Assembly (NCBI RefSeq): GCF_051020765.1 | Contig: NW_027469111.1 | Location: forward strand, 62,001 to 126,000 | DNA length: 64,000 bases | Source: Lasioglossum baleicum | Taxonomy: Eukaryota > Arthropoda > Insecta > Hymenoptera > Halictidae | Direction: 5' to 3' | Shown here: one piece after another, positions 21,601 to 36,100 of the stretch | How positions within the stretch are numbered: position 1 is the first letter of the stretch | Layout of the letters: each line of letters begins with the position of its first letter | Position numbers and translations under genes: made by a program | Notes under the pieces: model-generated | What the model was told of the DNA's origin: nothing | Database searches by the model: none | What the model saw: the letters and a program-made list of their open reading frames with translations, nothing else

Positions 21601-24600
21601 CCCCCCCTTCTTATGTTTGTTGTGTTTTGTCCATTGTATTTATTTACTTATTATTATTTATTTATTGACTTTTATTTTATCTATTTTATCTATACACGTT
21701 TTCATTTATTGATTTTATCTATTATTTTATCGTATTTTTAAGTTTTATGCGGGTCGACGTGGGGGGTCGGACGGGGGGAGGGGACAGACGCGAGCCGGAA
21801 CTCGCCTCTATCCCCTCCTTGTCGCGTGCGGAAAAAAATACAATGCAGCGTGTTCGAGTATTTGCACATGTATAAAAATCGGATGGCGCGTTAACAAAAA
21901 TTCTAAATTATACAGCACAAATTGCTGCAATGCATGCGCATAAGTTAAATTACCTGCATACCGCCGTTTCCTCAAACTGTGTGTTCAAAACTGGCACTGG
22001 GAGGGTCGTAGTGCCACCACTGCGAGGAGGCCCAGGACTCTGCGCGGCATACGCTGGAAGAATGTCCAGCGTGGTCGGCGCCGCGCAGAGACCTAAGGGG
22101 CGTTATTGTGATGGACCTCTCGTTGCCGGTCGTGGTCGACCACATGATCGGCAGCGAGAGGTCAAGTGCAGCGTTTGCCTCCTTCGGCGAGATTGTGATA
22201 ACGCAGAAGGAGGCAGCGGAGAGAGAGAGGGAAGCCGACCCGCTCTCCGCCAGGAGGCTAGCATCGGCGGGGCAACACCGACGAGGCCGACGGCCCCCTG
22301 TAAGGGGCCGCAGACGTAATGGCGGCGGTGGTACTACTTAGTACTTCCACCGCCGCCAAGGGGGGCTGGCCGTTAAGGCGCCCCCGAGGTGGACAGGTCG
22401 CGGGGGGGGGGGCGGTGGAGCAATAATCCCCTCCCCCCTCTACAATGATGCGACCTGCCGGTCGACCCCCCTCCTTTTATTTTATAATATTTCATTTTAT
22501 CCTATATATATTTTATATTCTATATTATAATTTTTATCTTTATCTTTTAATCCCCTTTATTTTGCCCCCCCTTCTTATGTTTGTTGTGTTTTGTCCATTG
22601 TATTTATTTACTTATTATTATTTATTTATTTATTGACTTTTATTTTATCTATTTTATCTATACAAGTTTTCATTTATTGATTTTATCTATTATTTTATCG
22701 TATTTTTAAGTTTTATGCGGGTCGACGTGGGGGGTGGGACGGGGGGAGGGGACAGACGCGAGCCGGAACTCGCCTCTATCCCCTCCTTGTCGCGTGCGGA
22801 AAAAAATACAATACAGCGTGTACGAGTATTTGCACATGTATAAAAATCGGATGGCGCGGTAACAAAAATTCTAAATTATACAGCACAAGTTGCAGCAATG
22901 CATGCGCATAAGTTAAATTACCTGCATACAGCCGTTTCCTCAAACTGTGTGTTCATAACTGGCACTGGGAGGATCGCAGTGCCACCACTGCGAGGAGGCC
23001 CAGGACTCTGCGCGGCATACGCTGGAAGAATGTCCAGAGTGGTCAGCGCCGCGCAGAGACCTAAGGGGCGTTATTGGGATGGACCTCTCGTTGCCGGTCG
23101 TGGTCGACCACATGATCGGCAGCGAGAGGTCAAGAGCAGCGTTTGCCTCCTTCTGCGAGATTGTGATAACGCAGAAGGAGGCAGCGGAGAGGGAGAGGGA
23201 AGCCGACCCCCTCTCCGCCAGGAGGCTAGCATCGGCGGGGCAACCCCGACGAGGCCGACGGCCCCCTGTAAGGGGCCGCAGACGTAATGGCGGCGGTGGT
23301 ACTACTTAGTACTTCCACCGCCGCCAAGGGGGGCTGGCCGTTAAGGCGCCCCCGGGGTGGGCAGGACGCGGGGGGCGAGGTGGAGCAATAATCCCCTCCC
23401 CGCCTCTACAAATATGCGACCTGCCGGTCGACCCCCCTCCTTTTATTTGATAATATTTCATTTTATTCGATATGTATTTTATATTCTATATTATAAATTT
23501 TATCTTTATATTTTAATCCCCTTTATTTTGCCCCACCCTTCTTATGTTTGTAGTGTTTTGTCCATTGTATTTATTTACTTATTATTATTTATTTATTTAT
23601 TGACTTTTATTTTATCTATTTTATCTATACAAGTTTTCATTTATTGATTTTATCTATTATTTTATCGTATTTTTAAGTTTTATGCAGGTCGACGTGGGGG
23701 ATGGGACGGGGGGAGGGGACAGACGCGAGCCGGAACTCGCCTCTATCCCCTCCTTGTCGCGTGCGGGAAAAATACAATGCAGTGTGTACGAGTATTTGCA
23801 CATGTATAAAAATCGCATGGCGCTGTAACAAAAATTCTAAATTATACAGCACAAGTTGCTGCAATGCATGCGCATAAGTTAAATTACCTGCATACCGCCG
23901 TTTCCTCAAACTGTGTGTTCATAACTGGCACTGGGAGGATCGTAGTGCCACCACTGCGAGGAGGCCCAGGACTCTGCGCGGCATACGCTGGAAGAATGTC
24001 CAGCGTGGTCGGCGCCGCGCAGAGACCTAAGGGGCGTTATTGGGATGGACCTCTCGTTGCCGGTCGTGGTCGACCACATGATCGGCAGCGAGAGGTCAAG
24101 AGCAGCGTTTGCCTCCTTCGGCGAGATTGTGATAACGCTGAAGGAGGCAGCGGAGAGAGAGAGGGAAGCCGACCCGCTCTCCGCCAGGAGGCTAGCATCG
24201 GCGGGGCAACACCGACGAGGCCGACGGCCCCCTGTAAGGGGCCGCAGACGTAATGGCGGCGGTGGTACTACTTAGTACTTCCACCGCCGCCAAGGGGGGC
24301 TGGCCGTTAAGGCGCCCCCGGGGTGGGCAGGACGCGGGGGGCGAGGTGGAGCAATAATCCCCTCCCCGCCTCTACAAATATGCGACCTGCCGGTCGACCC
24401 CCCTCCTTTTATTTTATAATATTTCATTTTATCCTATATATATTTTATATTCTATATTATAATTTTTATCTTTATCTTTTAATCCCCTTTATTTTGCCCC
24501 CCCCTTCTTATGTTTGTTGTGTTTTGTCCATTGTATTTATTTACTTATTATTATTTATTTATTTATTGACTTTTATTTTATCTATTTTATCTATACAAGT

Positions 24601-25578
24601 TTTCATTTATTGATTTTATCTATTATTTTATCGTATTTTTAAGTTTTATGCGGGTCGACGTGGGGGGTGGGACGGGGGGAGGGGACAGACGCGAGCCGGA
24701 ACTCGCCTCTATCCCCTCCTTGTCGCGTGCGGAAAAAAATACAATGCAGCGTGTACGAGTATTTGCACATGTATAAAAATCGGATGGCGCGGTAACAAAA
24801 ATTCTAAATTATACAGCACAAGTTGCAGCAATGCATGCGCATAAGTTAAATTACCTGCATACAGCCGTTTCCTCAAACTGTGTGTTCATAACTGGCACTG
24901 GGAGGATCGCAGTGCCACCACTGCGAGGAGGCCCAGGACTCTGCGCGGCATACGCTGGAAGAATGTCCAGCGTGGTCGGCGCCGCGCAGAGACCTAAGGG
25001 GCGTTATTGGGATGGACCTCTCGTTGCCGGTCGTGGTCGACCACATGATCGGCAGCGAGAGGTCAAGTGCAGCGTTTGCCTCCTTCGGCGAGATTGTGAT
25101 AACGCAGAAGGAGGCAGCGGAGAGAGAGAGGGAAGCCGACCCGCTCTCCGCCAGGAGGCTAGCATCGGCGGGGCAACACCGACGAGGCCGACGGCCCCCT
25201 GTAAGGGGCCGCAGACGTAATGGCGGCGGTGGTACTACTTAGTACTTCCACCGCCACCAAGGGGGGCTGGCCGTTAAGGCGCCCCCGGGGTGGGCAGGAC
25301 GCGGGGGGCGAGGTGGAGCAATAATCCCCTCCCCCCTCTACAAAGATGCGACCTGCCGGTCGACCCCCCTCCTTTTATTTGATAATATTTCATTTTATCC
25401 TATATATATTTTATATTCTATATTATAATTTTTATCTTTATCTTTTAATCCCCTTTATTTTGCCCCCCCTTCTTATGTTTGTTGTGTTTTGTCCATTGTA
25501 TTTATTTACTTATTATTATTTATTTATTTATTGACTTTTATTTTATCTATTTTATCTATACAAGTTTTCATTTATTGA
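21601..25578 (+). repeat. Mixed monomers (units 23-26)
   Basis: Anchors are 21930, 22898, 23864 and 24831. Unit 23 is a TTCAAAACTGG/GTCGTAGTG type with a private TATTGTGATGG. Units 24 and 25 resemble units 10 and 12 in the left block, with the CGATATGTA AT-half type after unit 24. Unit 25 joins the GGGTGGGCAGGACG linker to the CCTATATATAT AT half near 24320-24440, so it is a recombinant between the two linker types. Confidence 0.75.
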
Positions 25579-27169
25579 TTTTATCTATTATTTTATCGTA
25601 TTTTTAAGTTTTATGCATGTCGACGTGGGGGATGGGACGGGGGGAGGGGACAGACGCGAGCCGGAACTCGCCTCTATCCCCTCCTTGTCGCGTGCGGGAA
25701 AAATACAATGCAGTGTGTACGAGTATTTGCACATGTATAAAAATCGCATGGCGCTGTAACAAAAATTCTAAATTATACAGCACAAGTTGCTGCAATGCAT
25801 GCGCATAAGTTAAATTACCTGCATACCGCCGTTTCCTCAAACTGTGTGTTCATAACTGGCACTGGGAGGATCGTAGTGCCACCACTGCGAGGAGGCCCAG
25901 GACTCTGCGCGGCATACGCTGGAAGAATATCCAGCGTGGTCGGCGCCGCGCAGAGACCTAAGGGGCGTTATTGGGATGGACCTCTCGTTGAAGGTCGTGG
26001 TCGACCACATGATCGGCAGCGAGAGGTCAAGAGCAGCGTTTGCCTCCTTCGGCGAGATTGTGATAACGCTGAAGGAGGCAGCGGAGAGAGAGAGGGAAGC
26101 CGACCCGCTCTCCGCCAGGAGGCTAGCATCGGCGGGGCAACACCGACGAGGCCGACGGCCCCCTGTAAGGGGCCGCAGACGTAATGGCGGCGGTGGTACT
26201 ACTTAGTACTTCAACCGCCGCCAAGGGGGGCTGGCCGTTAAGGCGCCCCCGAGGTGGACAGGTCGCGGGGGGCGAGGTGGAGCAATAATCCCCTCCCCCC
26301 TCTACAAAGATGCGACCTGCCGGTCGACCCCCCTCCTTTTATTTTATAATATTTCATTTTATCCTATATATATTTTATATTCTATATTATAATTTTTATC
26401 TTTATCTTTTAATCCCCTTTATTTTGCCCCCGTTCTTATGTTTGTAGTGTTTTGTCCATTGTATTTATTTACTTATTATTATTTATTTATTGACTTTTAT
26501 TTTATCTATTTTATCTATACACGTTTTCATTTATTGATTTTATCTATTATTTTATCGTATTTTTAAGTTTTATGCGGGTCGACGTGGGGGGTGGGACGGG
26601 GGGAGGGGACAGACGCGAGCCGGAACTCGCCTCTATCCCCTCCTTGTCGCGTGCGGAAAAAAATACAATGCAGCGTGTACGAGTATTTGCACATGTATAA
26701 AAATCGGATGGCGCGGTAACAAAAATTCTAAATTATACAGCACAAGTTGCAGCAATGCATGCGCATAAGTTAAATTACCTGCATACAGCCGTTTCCTCAA
26801 ACTGTGTGTTCATAACTGGCACTGGGAGGATCGCAGTGCCACCACTGCGAGGAGGCCCAGGACTCTGCGCGGCATACGCTGGAAGAATGTCCAGCGTGGT
26901 CGGCGCCGCGCAGAGACCTAAGGGGCGTTATTGGGATGGACCTCTCGTTGCCGGTCGTGGTCGACCACATGATCGGCAGCGAGAGGTCAAGTGCAGCGTT
27001 TGCCTCCTTCGGCGAGATTGTGATAACGCAGAAGGAGGCAGCGGAGAGAGAGAGGGAAGCCGACCCGCTCTCCGCCAGGAGGCTAGCATCGGCGGGGCAA
27101 CACCGACGAGGCCGACGGCCCCCTGTAAGGGGCCGCAGACGTAATGGCGGCGGTGGTACTATTTAGTAC
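25579..27169 (+). repeat. Duplicated block A, copy 2
   Basis: This is the counterpart of 11110-12700. Anchors are 25795 and 26755. Private changes in this copy are TTTATGCATGTCGAC near 25613, GGAAGAATATCC near 25922, and TTGAAGGTCGTGG near 25988 (TTGCCGG in other copies). Its right end runs into block B through hybrid unit 28. Confidence 0.7.
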
Positions 27170-30103
27170 TTCCACCGCCGCCAAGAGGGGCTGGCCGTTA
27201 AGGCGCCCCCGAGGTGGACAGGTCGCGGGGGGGGGGGGCGGTGGAGCAATAATCCCCTCCCCCCTCTACAATGATGCGACCTGCCGGTCGACCCCCCTCC
27301 TTTTATTTTATAATATTTCATTTTATCCTATATATATTTTATATTCTATATTATAATTTTTATCTTTATCTTTTAATCCCCTTTATTTGCCCCCCCTTCT
27401 TATGTTTGTTGTGTTTTGTCCATTGTATTTATTTACTTATTATTATTTATTTATTTATTGACTATTATATTATCTATTTTATCTATACAAGTTTTCATTT
27501 ATTGATTTTATCTATTATTTTATCGTATTTTTAAGTTTTATGCGGGTCGACGTGGGGGGTCGGACGGGGGGAGGGGACAGACGCGAGCCGGAACTCGCCT
27601 CTATCCCCTCCTTGTCGCGTGCGGAAAAAAATACAATGCAGCGTGTACGAGTATTTGCACATGTATAAAAATCGGATGGCGCGTTAACAAAAATTCTAAA
27701 TTATACAGCACAAGTTGCAGCAATGCATGCGCATAAGTTAAATTACCTGCATACAGCCGTTTCCTCAAACTGTGTGTTCATAACTGGCACTGGGAGGATC
27801 GCAGTGCCACCACTGCGAGGAGGCCCAGGACTCTGCGCGGCATACGCTGGAAGAATGTCCAGAGTGGTCAGCGCCGCGCAGAGACCTAAGGGGCGTTATT
27901 GGGATGGACCTCTCGTTGCCGGTCGTGGTCGACCACATGATCGGCAGCGAGAGGTCAAGAGCAGCGTTTGCCTCCTTCTGCGAGATTGTGATAACGCAGA
28001 AGGAGGCAGCGGAGAGGGAGAGGGAAGCCGACCCCCTCTCCGCCAGGAGGCTAGCATCGGCGGGGCAACCCCGACGAGGCCGACGGCCCCCTGTAAGGGG
28101 CCGCAGACGTAATGGCGGCGGTGGGACTACTTAGTACTTCCACCGCCGCCAAGGGGGGCTGGCCGTTAAGGCGTCCCCGAGGTGGACAGGTCGCGGGGGC
28201 GAGGTGGAGCAATAATCCCCTCCCCCCTCTACAATGATGCGACCTGCCGGTCGACCCTCCTCCTTTTATTTTATAATATTTCATTTTATCCTATATATAT
28301 TTTATATTCTATATTATAATTTTTATCTTTATCTTTTAATCCCCTTTATTTTGCCCCCCCTTCTTATGTTTGTTGTGTTTTGTCCATTGTATTTATTTAC
28401 TTATTATTATTTATTTATTTATTGTCTTTTATTTTATCTATTTTATCTATACACGTTTTCATTTATTGATTTTATCTATTATTTTATCGTATTTTTAAGT
28501 TTTATGCGGGTCGACGTGGGGGGTGGGACGGGGGGAGGGGACAGACGCGAGCCGGAACTCGCCTCTATCCCCTCCTTGTCGCGTGCGGAAAAAATACAAT
28601 GCAGTGTGTACGAGTATTTGCACATGTATAAAAATCGCATGGCGCTGTAACAAAAATTCTAAATTATACAGCACAAGTTGCTGCAATGCATGCGCATAAG
28701 TTAAATTACCTGCATACCGCCGTTTCCTCAAACTGTGTGTTCATAACTGGCACTGGGAGGATCGTAGTGCCACCACTGCGAGGAGGCCCAGGACTCTCCG
28801 CGGCATACGCTGGAAGAATGTCCAGCGTGGTCGGCGCCGCGCAGAGACCTAAGGGGCGTTATTGGGATGGACCTCTCGTTGCCGGTCGTGGTCGACCACA
28901 TGATCGGCAGCGAGAGGTCAAGAGCAGCGTTTGCCTCCTTCGGCGAGATTGTGATAACGCTGAAGGAGGCAGCGGAGAGAGAGAGGGAAGCCGACCCGCT
29001 CTCCGCCAGGAGGCTAGCATCGGCGGGGCAACACGGACGAGGCCGACGGCCCCCTGTAAGGGGCAGCAGACGTAATGGCGGCGGTGGTACTACTTAGTAC
29101 TTCAACCGCCGCCAAGGGGGGCTGGCCGTTAAGGCGCCCCCGAGGTGGACAGGTCGCGGGGGGCGAGGTGGAGCAATAATCCCCTCCCCCCTCTACAAAG
29201 ATGCGACCTGCCGGTCGACCCCCCTCCTTTTATTTTATAATATTTCATTTTATCCTATATATATTTTATATTCTATATTATAATTTTTATCTTTATCTTT
29301 TAATCCCCTTTATTTTGCTCCCCCTTCTTATGTTTGTTGTGTTTTGTCCATTGTATTTATTTACTTATTATTATTTATTTATTTATTGACTTTTATTTTA
29401 TCTATTTTATCTATACACGTTTTCATTTATTGATTTTATATATTATTTTATCGTATTTTTAAGTTTTATGCGGGTCGACGTGGGGGGTGGGACGGGGGGA
29501 GGGGACAGACGCGAGCCGGAACTCGCCTCTATCCCCTCCTTGTCGCGTGCGGAAAAAAATACAATGCAGCGTGTACGAGTATTTGCACATGTATAAAAAT
29601 CGGATGGCGCGTTAACAAAAATTCTAAATTATACAGCACAAGTTGCAGCAGTGCATGCGCATAAGTTAAATTACCTGCATACAGCCGTTTCCTCAAACTG
29701 TGTGTTCATAACTGGCACTGGGAGGATCGCAGTGCCACCACTGCGAGGAGGCCCAGGACTCTGCGCGGCATACGCTGGAAGAATGTCCAGAGTGGTCAGC
29801 GCCGCGCAGAGACCTAAGGGGCGTTATTGGGATGGACCTATCGTTGCCGGTCGTGGTCGACCACATGATCGGCAGCGAGAGGTCAAGAGCAGCGTTTGCC
29901 TCCTTCGGCGAGATTGTGATAACGCAGAAGGAGGCAGCGGAGAGAGAGAGGGAAGCCGACCCCCTCTCCGCCAGGAGGCTAGCATCGGCGGGGAAACCCC
30001 GACGAGGCCGACGGCCCCCTGTAAGGGGCCGCAGACGTAATGGCGGCGGTGGTACTACTTAGTACTTCCACCGCCGCCAAGGGGGGCTGGCCGTTAAGGC
30101 GCC
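26838..30103 (+). repeat. Duplicated block B, copy 2
   Basis: This is the counterpart of 13335-16600. Anchors downstream are 27723, 28686 and 29651. Private differences are few: ACTATTTAG near 27161 and AAGAGGGGCT near 27183 in this copy, and TATATTATTTC near 13806 in the other copy. The match ends at GGCGCCCCGAGG near 30100, where copy 1 has one more C. Confidence 0.8.
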
Positions 30104-33100
30104 CCGAGGTGGACAGGTCGCGGGGGGCGAGGTGGAGCAATAATCCCCTCCACCCTCTACAATGATGCGACCTGCCGGTCGACCCCCCTCCTTTTATTTT
30201 ATAATATTTCATTTTATCCCATATTCATTTTATATTCTATATTATAATTTTTATCTTAATCTTTTAATCCCCTTTATTTTGCCCCCCCCTTCTTATGTTT
30301 GTTGTGTTTTGTCCATTGTATTTATTTACTTATTATTATTTATTTATTGACTTTTATTTTATCTATTTTATCTATACACGTTTTCATTTATTGATTTTAT
30401 CTATTATTTTATCGTATTTTTAAGTTTTATGCGGGTCGACGTGGGGGGTCGGACGGGGGGAGGGGACAGACGCGAGCCGGAACTCGCCTCTATCCCCTCC
30501 TTGTCGCGTGCGGAAAAAAATACAATGCAGCGTGTCCGAGTATTTGCACATGTATAAAAATCGGATGGCGCGTTAACAAAAATTCTAAATTATACAGCAC
30601 AAGTTGCAGCAATGCATGCGCATAAGATAAATTACCTGCATACAGCCGTTTCCTCAAACTGTGTGTTCATAACTGGCACTGGGAGGATCGCAGTGCCACC
30701 ACTGCGAGGAGGCCCAGGACTCTGCGCGGCATACGCTGGAAGAATGTCCAGAGTGGTCAGCGCCGCGCAGAGACCTAAGGGGCGTTATTGGGATGGACCT
30801 CTCGTTGCCGGTCGTGGTCGACCACATGATCGGCAGCGAGAGGTCAAGAGCAGCGTTTGCCTCCTTCTGCGAGATTGTGATAACGCAGAAGGAGGCAGCG
30901 GAGAGGGAGAGGGAAGCCGACCCCCTCTCCGCCAGGAGGCTAGCATCGGCGGGGCAACCCCGACGAGGCCGACGGCCCCCTGTAAGGGGCCGCAGACGTA
31001 ATGGCGGCGGTGGGACTACTTAGTACTTCCACCGCCGCCAAGGGGGGCTGGCCGTTAAGGCGCCCCCGAGGTGGACAGGTCGCGGGGGCGAGGTGGAGCA
31101 ATAATCCCCTCCCCCCTCTACAATGATGCGACCTGCCGGTCGACCCTCCTCCTTTTATTTTATAATATTTCATTTTATCCTATATATATTTTATATCCTA
31201 TATTATAATTTTTATCTTTATCTTTTAATCCCCTTTATTTTGCCCCCACTTCTTATGTTTGTTGTGTTTTGTCCATTGTATTTATTTACTTATTATTATT
31301 TATTTATTTATTGTCTTTTATTTTATCTATTTTATCTATACACGTTTTCATTTATTGATTTTATCTATTATTTTATCGTATTTTTAAGTTTTATGCGGGT
31401 CGACGTGGGGGGTGGGACGGGGGGAGGGGACAGACGCGAGCCGGAACTCGCCTCTATCCCCTCCTTGTCGCGTGCGGAAAAAAATACAATGCAGCGTGTC
31501 CGAGTATTTGCACATGTATAAAAATCGGATGGCGCGTTAACAAAAATTCTAAATTATACAGCACAAGTTGCAGCAATGCATGCGCATAAGATAAATTACC
31601 TGCATACAGCCGTTTCCTCAAACTGTGTGTTCATAACTGGCACTGGGAGGATCGCAGTGCCACCACTGCGAGGAGGCCCAGGACTCTGCGCGGCATACGC
31701 TGGAAGAATGTCCAGAGTGGTCAGCGCCGCGCAGAGACCTAAGGGGCGTTATTGGGATGGACCTCTCGTTGCCGGTCGTGGTCGACCACATGATCGGCAG
31801 CGAGAGGTCAAGAGCAGCGTTTGCCTCCTTCTGCGAGATTGTGATAACGCAGAAGGAGGCAGCGGAGAGGGAGAGGGAAGCCGACCCCCTCTCCGCCAGG
31901 AGGCTAGCATCGGCGGGGCAACCCCGACGAGGCCGACGGCCCCCTGTAAGGGGCCGCAGACGTAATGGCGGCGGTGGGACTACTTAGTACTTCCACCGCC
32001 GCCAAGGGGGGCTGGCCGTTAAGGCGCCCCCGAGGTGGACAGGTCGCGGGGGCGAGGTGGAGCAATAATCCCCTCCCCCCTCTACAATGATGCGACCTGC
32101 CGGTCGACCCTCCTCCTTTTATTTTATAATATTTCATTTTATCCTATATATATTTTATATCCTATATTATAATTTTTATCTTTATCTTTTAATCCCCTTT
32201 ATTTTGCCCCCCCTTCTTATGTTTGTTGTGTTTTGTCCATTGTATTTATTTACTTATTATTATTTATTTATTTATTGTCTTTTATTTTATCTATTTTATC
32301 TATACACGTTTTCATTTATTGATTTTATCTATTATTTTATCGTATTTTTAAGTTTTATGCGGGTCGACGTGGGGGGTGGGACGGGGGGAGGGGACAGACG
32401 CGATCCGGAACTCGCCTCTATCCCCTCCTTGTCGCGTGCGGAAAAAAATACAATGCAGTGTGTACGAGTATTTGCACATGTATAAAAATCGCATGGCGCT
32501 GTAACAAAAATTCTAAATTATACAGCACAAGTTGCTGCAATGCATGCGCATAAGTTAAATTACCTGCATACCGCCGTTTCCTCAAACTGTGTGTTCATAA
32601 CTGGCACTGGGAGGATCGTAGTGCCACCACTGCGAGGAGGCCCAGGACTCTCCGCGGCATACGCTGGAAGAATGTCCAGCGTGGTCGGCGCCGCGCAGAG
32701 ACCTAAGGGGCGTTATTGGGATGGACCTCTCGTTGCCGGTCGTGGTCGACCACATGATCGGCAGCGAGAGGTCAAGAGCAGCGTTTGCCTCCTTCGGCGA
32801 GATTGTGATAACGCTGAAGGAGGCAGCGGAGAGAGAGAGGGAAGCCGACCCGCTCTCCGCCAGGAGGCTAGCATCGGCGGGGCAACACGGACGAGGCCGA
32901 CGGCCCCCTGTAAGGGGCAGCAGACGTAATGGCGGCGGTGGTACTACTTAGTACTTCAACCGCCGCCAAGGGGGGCTGGCCGTTAAGGCGCCCCCGAGGT
33001 GGACAGGTCGCGGGGGGCGAGGTGGAGCAATAATCCCCTCCCCCCTCTACAAAGATGCGACCTGCCGGTCGACCCCCCTCCTTTTATTTTATAATATTTC

Positions 33101-36100
33101 ATTTTATCCTATATATATTTTATATTCTATATTATAATTTTTATCTTTATCTTTTAATCCCCTTTATTTTGCTCCCCCTTCTTATGTTTGTTGTGTTTTG
33201 TCCATTGTATTTATTTACTTATTATTATTTATTTATTTATTGACTTTTATTTTATCTATTTTATCTATACACGTTTTCATTTATTGATTTTATCTATTAT
33301 TTTATCGTATTTTTAAGTTTTATGCGGGTCGACGTGGGGGGTGGGACGGGGGGAGGGGACAGACGCGAGCCGGAACTCGCCTCTATCCCCTCCTTGTCGC
33401 GTGCGGAAAAAAATACAATGCAGCGTGTACGAGTATTTGCACATGTATAAAAATCGGATGGCGCGTTAACAAAAATTCTAAATTATACAGCACAAGTTGC
33501 AGCAGTGCATGCGCATAAGTTAAATTACCTGCATACCGCCGTTTCCTCAAACTGTGTGTTCATAACTGGCACTGGGAGGATCGTAGTGCCACCACTGCGA
33601 GGAGGCCCAGGACTCTGCGCGGCATACGCTGGAAGAATGTCCAGCGTGGTCGGCGCCGCGCAGAGACCTAAGGGGCGTTATTGGGATGGACCTCTCGTTG
33701 CCGGTCGTGGTCGACCACATGATCGGCAGCGAGAGGTCAAGAGCAGCGTTTGCCTCCTTCGGCGAGATTGTGATAACGCTGAAGGAGGCAGCGGAGAGAG
33801 AGAGGGAAGCCGACCCGCTCTCCGCCAGGAGGCTAGCATCGGCGGGGCAACACCGACGAGGCCGACGGCCCCCTGTAAGGGGCCGCAGACGTAATGGCGG
33901 CGGTGGTACTACTTAGTACTTCAACCGCCGCCAAGGGGGGCTGGCCGTTAAGGCGCCCCCGAGGTGGACAGGTCGCGGGGGGCGAGGTGGAGCAATAATC
34001 CCCTCCCCCCTCTACAAAGATGCGACCTGCCGGTCGACCCCCCTCCTTTTATTTTATAATATTTCATTTTATCCTATATATATTTTATATTCTATATTAT
34101 AATTTTTATCTTTATCTTTTAATCCCCTTTATTTTGCTCCCCCTTCTTATGTTTGTTGTGTTTTGTCCATTGTATTTATTTACTTATTATTATTTATTTA
34201 TTTATTGACTTTTATTTTATCTATTTTATCTATACACGTTTTCATTTATTGATTTTATATATTATTTTATCGTATTTTTAAGTTTTATGCGGGTCGACGT
34301 GGGGGGTGGGACGGGGGGAGGGGACAGACGCGAGCCGGAACTCGCCTCTATCCCCTCCTTGTCGCGTGCGGAAAAAAATACAATGCAGCGTGTACGAGTA
34401 TTTGCACATGTATAAAAATCGGATGGCGCGTTAACAAAAATTCTAAATTATACAGCACAAGTTGCAGCAGTGCATGCGCATAAGTTAAATTACCTGCATA
34501 CAGCCGTTTCCTCAAACTGTGTGTTCATAACTGGCACTGGGAGGATCGCAGTGCCACCACTGCGAGGAGGCCCAGGACTCTGCGCGGCATACGCTGGAAG
34601 AATGTCCAGAGTGGTCAGCGCCGCGCAGAGACCTAAGGGGCGTTATTGGGATGGACCTATCGTTGCCGGTCGTGGTCGACCACATGATCGGCAGCGAGAG
34701 GTCAAGAGCAGCGTTTGCCTCCTTCGGCGAGATTGTGATAACGCAGAAGGAGGCAGCGGAGAGAGAGAGGGAAGCCGACCCCCTCTCCGCCAGGAGGCTA
34801 GCATCGGCGGGGAAACCCCGACGAGGCCGACGGCCCCCTGTAAGGGGCCGCAGACGTAATGGCGGCGGTGGTACTACTTAGTACTTCCACCGCCGCCAAG
34901 GGGGGCTGGCCGTTAAGGCGCCCCCGAGGTGGACAGGTCGCGGGGGGCGAGGTGGAGCAATAATCCCCTCCACCCTCTACAATGATGCGACCTGCCGGTC
35001 GACCCCCCTCCTTTTATTTTATAATATTTCATTTTATCCCATATTCATTTTATATTCTATATTATAATTTTTATCTTTATCTTTTAATCCCCTTTATTTT
35101 GCCCCCCCCTTCTTATGTTTGTTGTGTTTTGTCCATTGTATTTATTTACTTATTATTATTTATTTATTGACTTTTATTTTATCTATTTTATCTATACACG
35201 TTTTCATTTATTGATTTTATCTATTATTTTATCGTATTTTTAAGTTTTATGCGGGTCGACGTGGGGGGTCGGACGGGGGGAGGGGACAGACGCGAGCCGG
35301 AACTCGCCTCTATCCCCTCCTTGTCGCGTGCGGAAAAAAATACAATGCAGCGTGTCCGAGTATTTGCACATGTATAAAAATCGGATGGCGCGTTAACAAA
35401 AATTCTAAATTATACAGCACAAGTTGCAGCAATGCATGCGCATAAGATAAATTACCTGCATACAGCCGTTTCCTCAAACTGTGTGTTCATAACTGGCACT
35501 GGGAGGATCGCAGTGCCACCACTGCGAGGAGGCCCAGGACTCTGCGCGGCATACGCTGGAAGAATGTCCAGAGTGGTCAGCGCCGCGCAGAGACCTAAGG
35601 GGCGTTATTGGGATGGACCTCTCGTTGCCGGTCGTGGTCGACCACATGATCGGCAGCGAGAGGTCAAGAGCAGCGTTTGCCTCCTTCTGCGAGATTGTGA
35701 TAACGCAGAAGGAGGCAGCGGAGAGGGAGAGGGAAGCCGACCCCCTCTCCGCCAGGAGGCTAGCATCGGCGGGGCAACCCCGACGAGGCCGACGGCCCCC
35801 TGTAAGGGGCCGCAGACGTAATGGCGGCGGTGGGACTACTTAGTACTTCCACCGCCGCCAAGGGGGGCTGGCCGTTAAGGCGCCCCCGAGGTGGACAGGT
35901 CGCGGGGGCGAGGTGGAGCAATAATCCCCTCCCCCCTCTACAATGATGCGACCTGCCGGTCGACCCTCCTCCTTTTATTTTATAATATTTCATTTTATCC
36001 TATATATATTTTATATCCTATATTATAATTTTTATCTTTATCTTTTAATCCCCTTTATTTTGCCCCCCCCTTCTTATGTTTGTTGTGTTTTGTCCATTGT

